A stretch of 64,000 nt of DNA from Clostridiales bacterium (lineage in GTDB: Bacteria; Bacillota; Clostridia; Christensenellales; CAG-138): positions 38,126 through 102,125 of the forward strand of contig JAILNX010000034.1 of the NCBI GenBank assembly GCA_024691085.1, in the 5' to 3' direction. Shown here one piece after another: positions 1-8,031 of the stretch. A program made the position numbers and the translations under genes. The notes under the pieces are model-generated. The model had not been told where the DNA came from. It saw nothing but the letters and a program-made list of their open reading frames with translations, and did not search any database. Every line of letters starts with the position of its first letter. The first letter of the stretch is position 1.

Positions 1-2
1 TT

Positions 3-1421
3 CTCGCGGTCCTTGCCATAGCCTTTGCTGTGGGAGCGGATATCGCCGCGGGGAAGGAGACCGTGAAACATTGCGAGCACAGCATTTCCTATTATTATAA
101 GGATGACGAGGGCTCTACGCGCTTCTTCTATGACGACAGGCTCCTCTCGGGCTCGGTCGCGGGCTACGTCAGCGCGTTCCTCACCTGCGACGGCACGGTC
201 GGGATCTTCTCCGCCGGCACCGAGCTTTACAGGGTGAGCGAAGCGGGCATAGTCAAGATATTCCCCGCGGGCGTGCTCCGCGCGGTCCTGTCCCTGGACA
301 ACAGCACCATAGTGTTCACTACGGCGACTCAGCTTCATATCTATAAAAGCTCGACCGATTCTATCGAAACGGTCAAGCCCGAAGGTATCTCCGGCATACC
401 CTCGATAGCGGTCTCGAACGACGGCGCGACCGCCGCCTACACCGTAAAGACGACGGACGGCAAGTACCTGACCTACGTTTATGAGAACGGCGAAAGCCGT
501 CTCGCCGCGGAGAACGCGTATGTGCTCGCAGTGGGCTCCGGCGCGAAGAACGTCTGGTACGTCGATCCCGCAAATTCCGCTCTCTATAACAAGAAGGGCT
601 CCTCGGCAAGGAAGGTCGCCGAGAACGTTTCGGGACTCGTGGAGTTCAACCGCGATCTGACCGAGGCGATATTCGACGTCTCCGGCGTCACCAATTACTC
701 GAAGAACGGTTCCCGCGCGAAAGTCCTCGTCGAGAACGCCTCCGTCTTTACCACGAAGCCCGAATGCGCCGCGACGAACGGCGGCGATTCGGCTACCGGC
801 TCCGTGGCGGACTGCTCGACGCTCTTCAATTGCGTGTTCTATACTCCGCTCACATCATCGCGCGATCAGACCGTGAAGGTCTATAACCTCTATTACGTCG
901 ACAGGTTCTGCCGCTCAAGGGAGCTTGCGATCGGCGCGGAAGCGTTCGCGGTCTACGGCAATAAGCTCGCCGTAACGGTCGACCGCGTGCTCTATATCAT
1001 GAACTCCGACGATCCCGGCACGGCGAAGACGGTCGCCCGGGACGTCTACTCCTTCAGCGTTAAGAAGAACGGCGAACTCTATATCCTCTCGCTCGACAAG
1101 ACCTTAAGCTATTACACTGACGGCACGAAGATCCCCCTTGCGGAAAACGTCATACACCAGGTCCTCGCGGGAGACAGGTGCCTGTTCCTCAAGGATTATT
1201 CCAAGACCGGCAAATTGATGCTTGCCGACGGAAGGCTCCCGCTCGTCGTTGTCAATGACAGCACCGCCCACGTTTCGGTAAAGCCCGGTTCGCAGTTTTT
1301 GTACACCGATATTTATGAAAACAGTTTCGGCACGAAGGTCTGCGACGTATACTCAAGTTCGGACGGGCTAAATTTCACGCTCGCGCTTGAGGGCGTCGTG
1401 TTCCCCGGCGCAGCCGACTGA
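3..1421 (+). CDS. Propeller-like exported protein, 5' partial
   Basis: The reading frame is open to the left edge. The first visible residues (LAVLAIAFAV, then GAD) look like the hydrophobic core of a signal peptide, so the true start lies outside the window; the GTG at 30 falls inside that core and is not a good start. The rest is built of repeated short beta-type segments of the pattern 'lyvydngesrlaenayvlavg', resembling WD/TolB/DUF5050-like propellers. No catalytic motif is visible. It is a paralogue of the lipoprotein that begins 17 bp downstream, and both end in a similar 'YSSSDGLNFT'-type strand. An extracytoplasmic sensor or scaffold role is inference only. Confidence 0.75.
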   Translation, partial: LAVLAIAFAVGADIAAGKETVKHCEHSISYYYKDDEGSTRFFYDDRLLSGSVAGYVSAFLTCDGTVGIFSAGTELYRVSEAGIVKIFPAGVLRAVLSLDNSTIVFTTATQLHIYKSSTDSIETVKPEGISGIPSIAVSNDGATAAYTVKTTDGKYLTYVYENGESRLAAENAYVLAVGSGAKNVWYVDPANSALYNKKGSSARKVAENVSGLVEFNRDLTEAIFDVSGVTNYSKNGSRAKVLVENASVFTTKPECAATNGGDSATGSVADCSTLFNCVFYTPLTSSRDQTVKVYNLYYVDRFCRSRELAIGAEAFAVYGNKLAVTVDRVLYIMNSDDPGTAKTVARDVYSFSVKKNGELYILSLDKTLSYYTDGTKIPLAENVIHQVLAGDRCLFLKDYSKTGKLMLADGRLPLVVVNDSTAHVSVKPGSQFLYTDIYENSFGTKVCDVYSSSDGLNFTLALEGVVFPGAAD

Positions 1422-1438
1422 CCGAAGGGAAAACGATC

Positions 1439-2857
1439 ATGAAAAAAGCAATGGCTCTGTTCCTTGCCCTCGCGGCGCTCTTCGCGCTCACGGCCTGCGC
1501 GCGCAAAGCCGAGACCGGAAAGATGATCAAGGACAACATCGCCCGCGTATACACGCCCGGCACGAGGGAATCCTTCTTCGTCAAAAACGGTGAGATGCTT
1601 GCAGGCTCCGTCGTAGGCAAGCTCTTCTTCACCACCGCAGCCGACGGCAACAGCGCTCTCGGCTGGGTGGATACCGTTCTTTACTTTATCGACGAAAAAG
1701 GCCCCGTTCTCCTCGGCACCGGCATAAGCACCGCCGAGATCTCCCTTGACGGACGCCTCGCGCTCTACGTTATGGAGAACGATCTTTATATGTACTCCCG
1801 CGACACGCGCGAAAGCAAGGTCGTTGACAGCGGCATCGACAGCATTTATCAGTTCGCCGTCTCCCCGCACAGCGGGTGCGTCATGTTCACGGCGACGTAT
1901 CAGGACGCCCCCGAAGAGCTCCGCACGAAGCTCTATAAGGACGGGACTCTCACGACGGTCATCGAAAAGGAAAACTCCGTCGTCATGGCGGTCACCGACG
2001 ACGCGAACCGCTTCTGGTATTCCGATATGTCCGGCAGCCTCATCGTTTCGGAGAACGGTCAGAAAAAGACCGTCGCCACGGGCTGCGGCGCGGGCTCGAA
2101 CTACAATTTCACGGTCGGGCTCGACGAGGTCACGTTCACGGCCGACGACGACACGCAGTATTTTTACCGTCTCAGGGACGATAAGCTCATAAAGCTCGGC
2201 ACCGGCTTCGGCTACACGCTCAAGACCGATCTCTTCTCGATATCGGACGTGACTGTATTCTGCTATATCAACGACGTCGAAACGTTTACGAACGGGCTCT
2301 TCCTCTTCGATCCCACGGACGGCAACGTCTATTCCGTGGGCTATATCGACGGTGACGGCAAGCTCACCATGCTCCTCGAGAACGCGCTGAAATACAAGAT
2401 CGCGCCCGACGCATCGAAAATCTTCTGGCTCGGGCCGGACAACAGCCTCTACGAGACGGTCCTTAACGGCAAGGCGACTCTCCTCGCGAAGGACGTTAAC
2501 GATTTCGGCATTACGGAGGACGGCACCGCGGTCTATTACATTGCCGCGTCCGGCTCGCTCTTTAAAACGTGCGGCACCCGCTCCGATAAGCTCGACACGG
2601 GCGTATCCAAGCTCGCGGTGTTCCGCTCGTACTGCGCGTACATAAAGGACGTCCGCTCCGATAAGGGCACCCTCTTCTATACCGTCGGCGGCGAGAGCGT
2701 AAAGCTCATGGAGAACGCCGTGCGCTTCGAGGAGCGCAAGGGTCAGCTCCTCGTCTATACCGATCCCGCGGAGTCGAACGGCTCAACGCTTTACACGCTC
2801 TACATCTCCGAGGACGGCAAGACCTTCCACAAGATAAAGGAAGGCGTCGAGCCGTAG
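1439..2857 (+). CDS. Propeller-like lipoprotein
   Basis: 472 aa. A lipoprotein signal peptide ends in LTAC, with the lipidated Cys at residue 20, so the protein is predicted to be anchored on the outer face of the membrane. The remainder is a series of beta-rich repeats such as 'YSRDTRESKVVDSG' and 'LYETVLNGKATLLAKDV', matching the preceding gene in style and length; the two look like a tandem duplication. GAAGGGA upstream of the ATG serves as ribosome binding site, and the 17 bp gap suggests co-transcription. I recognise no enzymatic motif; the fold assignment is by pattern and the function is unknown. Confidence 0.8.
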   Translation: MKKAMALFLALAALFALTACARKAETGKMIKDNIARVYTPGTRESFFVKNGEMLAGSVVGKLFFTTAADGNSALGWVDTVLYFIDEKGPVLLGTGISTAEISLDGRLALYVMENDLYMYSRDTRESKVVDSGIDSIYQFAVSPHSGCVMFTATYQDAPEELRTKLYKDGTLTTVIEKENSVVMAVTDDANRFWYSDMSGSLIVSENGQKKTVATGCGAGSNYNFTVGLDEVTFTADDDTQYFYRLRDDKLIKLGTGFGYTLKTDLFSISDVTVFCYINDVETFTNGLFLFDPTDGNVYSVGYIDGDGKLTMLLENALKYKIAPDASKIFWLGPDNSLYETVLNGKATLLAKDVNDFGITEDGTAVYYIAASGSLFKTCGTRSDKLDTGVSKLAVFRSYCAYIKDVRSDKGTLFYTVGGESVKLMENAVRFEERKGQLLVYTDPAESNGSTLYTLYISEDGKTFHKIKEGVEP

Positions 2858-2860
2858 GAT

Positions 2861-2959
2861 TTAGGGATTAGGGATTAGGGATTAGGGATTAGGGATTAGT
2901 TCGTTTCCGCCCCTAATTGCTAATTGCTAATTGCTAATTGCTAATTGCTCATTGCTAAT
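2861..2959. repeat. Two adjacent 7-bp microsatellites
   Basis: Right after the stop codon there are about five tandem copies of TTAGGGA (2861-2899), then a short spacer, then five perfect and two degenerate copies of TAATTGC (2913-2959). Both arrays have period 7. A third short array of the first unit lies at 45281-45307. The unit resembles a telomere repeat but this is clearly bacterial intergenic DNA. Confidence 0.9.
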
Positions 2960-2964
2960 TCTCC

Positions 2965-2990
2965 CCCGCCTTCACAGGCGGGCTTTTTTT
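2965..2990 (+). terminator. Rho-independent terminator
   Basis: Stem CCCGCC / GGCGGG with loop TTCACA, followed by seven T. It closes the propeller gene pair before the ATPase promoter. Confidence 0.85.
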
Positions 2991-3003
2991 ACCTGTTTTT
3001 TAC

Positions 3004-3032
3004 TTGCAATGGAGGTATGCTTCTGCTATAAT
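3004..3032 (+). promoter_or_regulatory. Sigma-A promoter of the V-ATPase operon
   Basis: TTGCAA at 3004-3009, a 17 bp spacer, and a perfect TATAAT at 3027-3032, 62 bp before the first ATPase gene. Confidence 0.8.
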
Positions 3033-3094
3033 TATATACAGATCAATATGACCTTTTTTATAATCTTAAATCATTTGAAGGGAAATACTGAGAA

Positions 3095-3403
3095 ATGCCC
3101 ACCGTTATCGAAAGGATCGCCGCCGCCGAGGCGGACGCGGATACCCTGAAAAAGAACGCCCGCGAGGCAGCCGCAGGCACAGTCGCGGCCGCGGAGGACG
3201 ACGCCGCCCAGTCCCTAAAGATCGCAAGGGAAGAGGCGAAGGCGGGGCTTGCCCTTGCCGCCGCCATGGCCGAAAAGGAGGCCTCGAGCGAAAGGGCGAG
3301 GATATTCAACGCCAGCCGCATGCGCGCGGATATCGTTCTGGGCGAGGCGGAGAAGAAGCTCGATAAAGCCGTCGATCTTATAATGGACGAAATACTGAAC
3401 TGA
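3095..3403 (+). CDS. ntpF: V-type ATPase stalk subunit G (NtpF-like)
   Basis: 102 aa, almost wholly alpha-helical and charged, with Ala/Glu/Lys-rich heptads throughout. This is typical of the peripheral-stalk G subunit that pairs with subunit E to hold the V1 head against the membrane part. It is the first gene of an operon whose order, F-I-K-E-C-G-A-B-D, matches the Enterococcus hirae ntp operon. Sequence alone is low-complexity coiled coil; position makes the assignment. The ribosome binding site is GAAGGGA. Confidence 0.8.
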   Translation: MPTVIERIAAAEADADTLKKNAREAAAGTVAAAEDDAAQSLKIAREEAKAGLALAAAMAEKEASSERARIFNASRMRADIVLGEAEKKLDKAVDLIMDEILN

Positions 3404-3433
3404 CGGTTCCGTCGGTTCTGCCGGGAGTAATCT

Positions 3434-5380
3434 ATGATAGTACCAATGAAGCACATATCGCTCTTTGCCCTCAAGGATGACGAAAAGCGCATAATGAAAA
3501 CGCTTCAGAGAAACGGGATAGTTCAGGTGACGAAGCAGCCGGATCCCACTACCGACGACGCCGCGCTCAAAGCCGCCTCGGAGCTATATAAAAGAAGCTG
3601 CGAGACGGAGCTTATGGAGGCCTCCGCGAACGTTTCCCGTATAAAGTCCTGCCTCGGAAGGCTGACCGTTTACCTTCCGAAGGAGGGCATGCTCGCCGCC
3701 GCGCCCGAGTACCCCGACGAGGAGCTCGTCTCCTCCGTGCCCGGGGCGCTTTCCGTCTGCGACGAGCTTGACGCTCTTATGAAGAAAGCCGCCGCCTTGC
3801 GCACCGAAAAGGAAAGGACGGCCGCAGCGTTAAAGCAGCTCGCGCCGTTCCGCGCGATGGACGTTCCTCTCGAGATCATAAAGCCCACGCGCTCCGCGGA
3901 TTTCCTCCTCGGCACCATGAAGGCGGACAGGGCGGAAAGGCTTAAGGACAGCGGGGTAATGGCAGACTCGTTCGGCGCAGGTCAGCGCGTCGCCGTGCTC
4001 GCCGCCGTTCCGAAGAAGGATCCGGAGGAAACGCTTGCCGCGCTTAAGGAATTGGGCTTTAACGAGGCGTCGCTCCCCGGATACGAGGGACTTGCCGAGG
4101 ACAATTACGAAAGGCTCGAGGAGAAGCTCGAAAGCATCGCGCTCGAAAGCGCGGAGAATTCGAAGAGCATAGCCGCGCTCGCGGAGAACGCCGCTACGCT
4201 GAAAAAAGGACTCGACGGCGCTCTCATCGAGGAAAGCTCCAAAAAGGCGAAGTGCTCCCTTTTCGCCACGCGCGAGACGTTCTCGCTCGAGGGCTGGGTG
4301 CGTTCCGACGAGGAGGAGAAGCTCAAGGCGCTTCTTTCCGGCGTGACCGAGACCTACTGCCTCGAAACGCGCGATCCGTTTGACGACGAGCTCCCGCCCA
4401 CATACTGCAAAAACAACAAATTCTTCGCTCCCTTTGAATTTATAACGAATATGTATTCTCCGCCCGATCCGAGGGGCTTCGATCCGACCGTCGTCATGAC
4501 GCCGTTCTACCTCCTCTTCTTCGGGCTCATGATGGGCGACACGGGCTACGGCATCGTGATGAGCCTTGCCGCTTTCCTCTATCTCAAGATCAAAAAGCCG
4601 ACGGGCGGCACCGCCCAGGTCGCGCAGATACTCGTGTGGGGCGGCCTGTCCACCGCGATATTCGGCCTGCTTGCCGGCACGTTCTTCGGCATGAACTGGT
4701 ACGACCTGTTCAGCGAGAGCTTCCCGTTCCCGCTCCTTGACCCGATGAAGGATCAGATGACGGCGATACTCGTCTACTGCGGTCTCGGCTTCTTACAGAT
4801 CATCGCCGGCATGATCGTGTCGATAGTCCTTCATATTAAAAAGGGCGACTGGCAGACGGCGCTGTTCGACATCGGCTCGTGGCTCATGATCTTCGCGGGC
4901 GCGGGGCTCGTGTTCGGGCTCTCCGGCTGGGCGAAGTACCTGGGCTTTGCGCTTGCAGGTATCGGTCTTATCCTCCTTGTCGGCTTCGGCGGCAGGGCAA
5001 AGAAGGGCATAGGGCGCGTGATCGGCGGCCTCGGCAAGCTCTATGACATAACGGGCTTCTTCTCCGACGTGCTGAGCTACTCCCGCGTGTTCGCTCTCGG
5101 TCTTGCAACCGGCGCGATGGGCTACGCCTTCAACCTCGTCGTCAGCATAGTGAAGGATATGCTGAAGGGCATCCCCGTCGTCGGCGGCGTCGTGAGCTTC
5201 ATCGTAGCGGCGATTCTCCTCGCTTTGCTCCACGCCTTCTGCATCGCGATAAACGCCCTCGGCGCGTTCATACACTGCGCGAGGCTGCAGTTCATCGAGT
5301 ATTACAACAGGTTCTACACTCCCGGCGGAAAGCTCTTCGCTCCCCTCGGGATAAAGACAAAATACAACAAGGTAAAATAA
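3434..5380 (+). CDS. ntpI: V-type ATP synthase subunit I (a-subunit)
   Basis: 648 aa, normal length. Residues about 1-340 form the cytoplasmic, coiled-coil-rich arm that meets the peripheral stalks; from about 350 on there are seven or eight membrane helices that form the ion half-channels beside the K ring. The conserved arginine-bearing motifs of the family are present: 'LSYSRVFALGLATG' near residue 550 and 'ARLQFIEYYNRFY' near the C-terminus. These arginines release the ion from the rotor. The gene lies 30 bp after ntpF and 16 bp before ntpK. Confidence 0.95.
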   Translation: MIVPMKHISLFALKDDEKRIMKTLQRNGIVQVTKQPDPTTDDAALKAASELYKRSCETELMEASANVSRIKSCLGRLTVYLPKEGMLAAAPEYPDEELVSSVPGALSVCDELDALMKKAAALRTEKERTAAALKQLAPFRAMDVPLEIIKPTRSADFLLGTMKADRAERLKDSGVMADSFGAGQRVAVLAAVPKKDPEETLAALKELGFNEASLPGYEGLAEDNYERLEEKLESIALESAENSKSIAALAENAATLKKGLDGALIEESSKKAKCSLFATRETFSLEGWVRSDEEEKLKALLSGVTETYCLETRDPFDDELPPTYCKNNKFFAPFEFITNMYSPPDPRGFDPTVVMTPFYLLFFGLMMGDTGYGIVMSLAAFLYLKIKKPTGGTAQVAQILVWGGLSTAIFGLLAGTFFGMNWYDLFSESFPFPLLDPMKDQMTAILVYCGLGFLQIIAGMIVSIVLHIKKGDWQTALFDIGSWLMIFAGAGLVFGLSGWAKYLGFALAGIGLILLVGFGGRAKKGIGRVIGGLGKLYDITGFFSDVLSYSRVFALGLATGAMGYAFNLVVSIVKDMLKGIPVVGGVVSFIVAAILLALLHAFCIAINALGAFIHCARLQFIEYYNRFYTPGGKLFAPLGIKTKYNKVK

Positions 5381-5396
5381 TTATAAGGAGTCTTAT

Positions 5397-5993
5397 ATGA
5401 AAAAGTTCAGGTTATTCGCTTTGATCGCTGTCTTCGTACTCGTGTTCGCCTTCGCGGGCGCGGCTCTCGCGGACGCAATGCCCCCTCTCGGCAATATGCC
5501 GGAGCCCGTTGACAACACCCCCAAGGGCTATATCTGGGCGGCGGTCGCGGTCTGCGTCGCGATCATACTTCCCGGCGCCGGCTCCGCTCTCGGCGTAGGC
5601 ATGGCCGGCCGCGCGGCGGCGGGCGTCTCCGCGGAGGATCCCGAAAAGGGCGGCAGCTGCCTTATATTCGAGCTTCTTCCCGCGACGCAGGGCCTTTACG
5701 GCTTCGTCATCGCGATCTTCATCGCGGTCTACAGCGGCATCCTCTCCGGCACGTTCCTTGAGCTTTCGACCGCAGCTGGCATGTCGTTCTTCTACGCAAG
5801 CCTGCCCATCGGCCTGGTCGGTCTTATAAGCGCGTACTTCCAGTCCCGCGTCTGCTGCGCCGGCATCGGCATCGTCGCCAAGCAGGGCAACGGCGGCATG
5901 GGCATCACCTTCGCGATAATGGTCGAGCTTTACGCCATTCTCGCGCTGATCATCTCGATACTGATGGTCGTCAACGTCCCCGTCGCGGCGTAA
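5397..5993 (+). CDS. ntpK: V-type ATPase rotor subunit K (proteolipid)
   Basis: 198 aa. An N-terminal signal-peptide-like segment (1-26, ending ALADA) precedes two fused helical hairpins, i.e. a duplicated 16 kDa-type proteolipid. The residues that bind Na+ in E. hirae NtpK line up here: L94, T97 and Q98 in 'LLPATQGLYG', Q149 in 'YFQSRV', and E177 in 'MVELYAIL'. This predicts a Na+-coupled ring. Unlike E. hirae, residue 92 next to the site is Glu instead of Gln. TAAGGAG upstream of the ATG is a strong ribosome binding site. Confidence 0.95.
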   Translation: MKKFRLFALIAVFVLVFAFAGAALADAMPPLGNMPEPVDNTPKGYIWAAVAVCVAIILPGAGSALGVGMAGRAAAGVSAEDPEKGGSCLIFELLPATQGLYGFVIAIFIAVYSGILSGTFLELSTAAGMSFFYASLPIGLVGLISAYFQSRVCCAGIGIVAKQGNGGMGITFAIMVELYAILALIISILMVVNVPVAA

Positions 5994-6003
5994 GTGAAGA
6001 ACC

Positions 6004-6582
6004 ATGGATAACACTAACGGAGCCGACAAGCTCATAACAGGCATACTCGAGGCCGCTCAGGCCGAGGCGCAGGCGATCGAAGCCGACGCCGCTTCTGAGG
6101 TCGCCGCGATAAAGGAAAGGCTTCACGACGATAAGGAACGCCTCAAGGACGAGTTCGCTAAAAAAGCCGCCGCCGAGAGGGAGGACCTTATTAAGCGCGC
6201 GGCCGTTAACGCGGAGCTCGACGGACGCAGGGAGACATTAAAGAGAAAGCACGCGCTCATCGACAGGGCGTACTCCGTCGCGGCCGAGAAGCTCTCGGCT
6301 CTTGACGGCGCGGAGCGCGAGGCTTTCCTTATGAAGCTCCTTAAAAAGGAGTGCTCGGGTTTTGAGACCGTGCATCCCGCCGAACGCGACGAAAAGGCGA
6401 TAGGCGCGCTCCTGCCCGCCTGCGGGATCCAGGGATTAAAGCTCGGCGAGGCCGCTTCCGGTCTTGACGGCGGATTCATACTCGAGGGCGAAAACTACGT
6501 TAAGGACTGCTCCTTCAAGGCGTTCATGAACGAGATCAAGGCGGAAACGCTAAACAAGGCCGCCGCCGTCCTCTTTGACTGA
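6004..6582 (+). CDS. ntpE: V-type ATPase stalk subunit E
   Basis: 192 aa. The N-terminal half is a long charged helix (residues about 10-95) and the C-terminal half a small alpha/beta domain ending 'INEIKAETLNKAAAVLFD'-like, as in the peripheral stalk E subunit that binds the top of the catalytic head and dimerises with G. It begins 10 bp after ntpK with only a weak Shine-Dalgarno (GTGAAG), so translation is probably coupled to the preceding gene. Assignment rests on the helical pattern, size and operon position. Confidence 0.88.
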   Translation: MDNTNGADKLITGILEAAQAEAQAIEADAASEVAAIKERLHDDKERLKDEFAKKAAAEREDLIKRAAVNAELDGRRETLKRKHALIDRAYSVAAEKLSALDGAEREAFLMKLLKKECSGFETVHPAERDEKAIGALLPACGIQGLKLGEAASGLDGGFILEGENYVKDCSFKAFMNEIKAETLNKAAAVLFD

Positions 6583-6638
6583 TCGCTCCGCCCTTCCTGC
6601 GGCTGCCCCGCGCCCTAAGGGCTTAAGAAAGGAAAGAT

Positions 6639-7628
6639 ATGGCCGAAAGCCTTATAAACAGCATAGCAAGACTGCGCGTCATCGAAAAGCGGCTCCTGAC
6701 GCAGGAGTTCGTTTCGAGGCTCGCTCAGGCGCCCTCCTATGAGGACGCTTTGAGGCTCGCGCGGGATGCCGGTTTCGGAGCGTCCCTCCAGGGCGGTTCC
6801 CCGGACGAGCTCGAGGGCCTCGTGTCGGCGCATCTTGACGAGACCTATCAAATCGTCGGCGAGCTCATGCCGGAGCGGCTCGCGTTCGTCACGAGGATAT
6901 TCCGCATGAGGCACGACCTCACGAACATAAAGCTCCTCTATAAACTGCGTCTTTTGGGCGCGAAGCCGGACGCTTACGAGCTTGCCCCCGGCGGAGTCTT
7001 CGAAGGCGAAGCGTTAAAGGAAGCGGTCGCGAAGGGCGACTATTCCATGCTTCCGAAGCTTCTTGCCGACACTTTAGAGGAGCTCGACGTAAAGACCTAT
7101 AAGAACCCCGACGCGAGGCTCGTTTCGGGCGCCCTTGACAGCGCGTATTTTGAGCTCGGGCTCTCATCCCCGAACGCGTTCGTCCGCGAATACTTCTCAG
7201 CGCTCGCGGATTTCACCAATCTCATCGCCGCGATACGCGGAATGCTCCCCGAGATGTGCCTCCCGTGCGGCGAGTACAAAAAGGATACGCTCCTAGCCGT
7301 CGCAAAAGCGGCGAAGGAGGCTCCCGAGACCGTTCCCGCGATTCTTAAAACGCCCTTCGACGGGTCGCCGCTCAAGGCCGCCGCGAGGGCGGGCTTCGAG
7401 GAATTCGTAAAGACAGGCAGCGCCGCGTCGCTCGAAAAGGCGAGGGACGAATACCTCCTCACGCTTGCCGCGAAGGGCAAGAGCGACATCGACAGTCCCG
7501 CTCCGATAGTAGGCTTCATGCTCGCACGCGAGCGCGAGGCTGAGGTCGTGAGGCTGATACTCACGGTCAAAAGAAGCGGTCTTCCCATGAGCGCCGTCGA
7601 AGAAAGGAGCGTAAAGCTCTATGGCTGA
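6639..7628 (+). CDS. ntpC: V-type ATPase subunit C (d-type)
   Basis: 329 aa, the normal size for bacterial/archaeal subunit C, the funnel-shaped protein that couples the central stalk to the K ring. Features of the family seen here are 'ARLRVIEKRLL' at the start, 'TNLIAAIRG' mid-protein, and the C-terminal 'NIKLL'/'VRLILTVKRSGLP' helices. AAGGAAAG precedes the ATG. The 3' end overlaps ntpG by 8 bp, a sign of translational coupling. Confidence 0.92.
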   Translation: MAESLINSIARLRVIEKRLLTQEFVSRLAQAPSYEDALRLARDAGFGASLQGGSPDELEGLVSAHLDETYQIVGELMPERLAFVTRIFRMRHDLTNIKLLYKLRLLGAKPDAYELAPGGVFEGEALKEAVAKGDYSMLPKLLADTLEELDVKTYKNPDARLVSGALDSAYFELGLSSPNAFVREYFSALADFTNLIAAIRGMLPEMCLPCGEYKKDTLLAVAKAAKEAPETVPAILKTPFDGSPLKAAARAGFEEFVKTGSAASLEKARDEYLLTLAAKGKSDIDSPAPIVGFMLAREREAEVVRLILTVKRSGLPMSAVEERSVKLYG

Positions 7629-7932
7629 TATTGCGATGATCGGCGATAAGGACTCCGTGCTCCTCGGACGCGCGGCGGGTCTCGACGTCTATTTTGAGAC
7701 AGACGGCGCGGCGGCGGGAAAGCTCATTGACCGCCTCGCCCGTGAAAACACAAGGATAATATTCGTGACCGAGCCCGTTTTCGCGGCGGCGAAGGCCACG
7801 GTGGACAAATACGTTTCCTCGGCTTTTCCCGCCATAATCCCGATCCCCTCGGGAAGCGGCACCACGGGCGTCGCCATGGAAAACATCCGCGCAAACGTGG
7901 AAAAAGCCATAGGTGCGGATATTCTGTTCTGA
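7621..7932 (+). CDS. ntpG: V-type ATPase subunit F (NtpG)
   Basis: 103 aa with the subunit F pattern: a Rossmann-like start 'IAMIGDKDSVLLGRAAGLDVYF', central 'RIIFVTEPVF' and the turn 'PAIIPIPSGSGTTG' before the last helix. The subunit sits on the central shaft with D and regulates rotation. It overlaps ntpC by 8 bp. The 99 bp gap before ntpA holds an AT-rich fragment related to repeats found elsewhere in this window. Confidence 0.93.
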   Translation: MADIAMIGDKDSVLLGRAAGLDVYFETDGAAAGKLIDRLARENTRIIFVTEPVFAAAKATVDKYVSSAFPAIIPIPSGSGTTGVAMENIRANVEKAIGADILF

Positions 7933-7942
7933 TGCTCGGAAC

Positions 7943-8018
7943 GGAATACCCTGAATGAAAACCAAAAAATAATCAATTCTTGAGTTTTCAGTATTAATTA
8001 ATAAACAACCCATCCGTC
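7943..8018. repeat. AT-rich repeat fragment inside the ATPase operon
   Basis: The ntpG-ntpA gap contains pieces (GAATACC..CTGAATGA, TTTTCAGTATTAATTAAT) that also occur, partly in reverse orientation, in the terminator-carrying elements at 11829-11925 and 25457-25575. It appears to be a decayed copy without the hairpin, which leaves the operon unbroken. Confidence 0.5.
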
Positions 8019-8031
8019 TTGGAGGATAACA

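Noticed and set aside
2861-2959. CRISPR-like or telomere-like array
   Set aside because: Units are 7 bp with no spacers; it is a simple microsatellite. No CRISPR array or cas gene was seen in the window.
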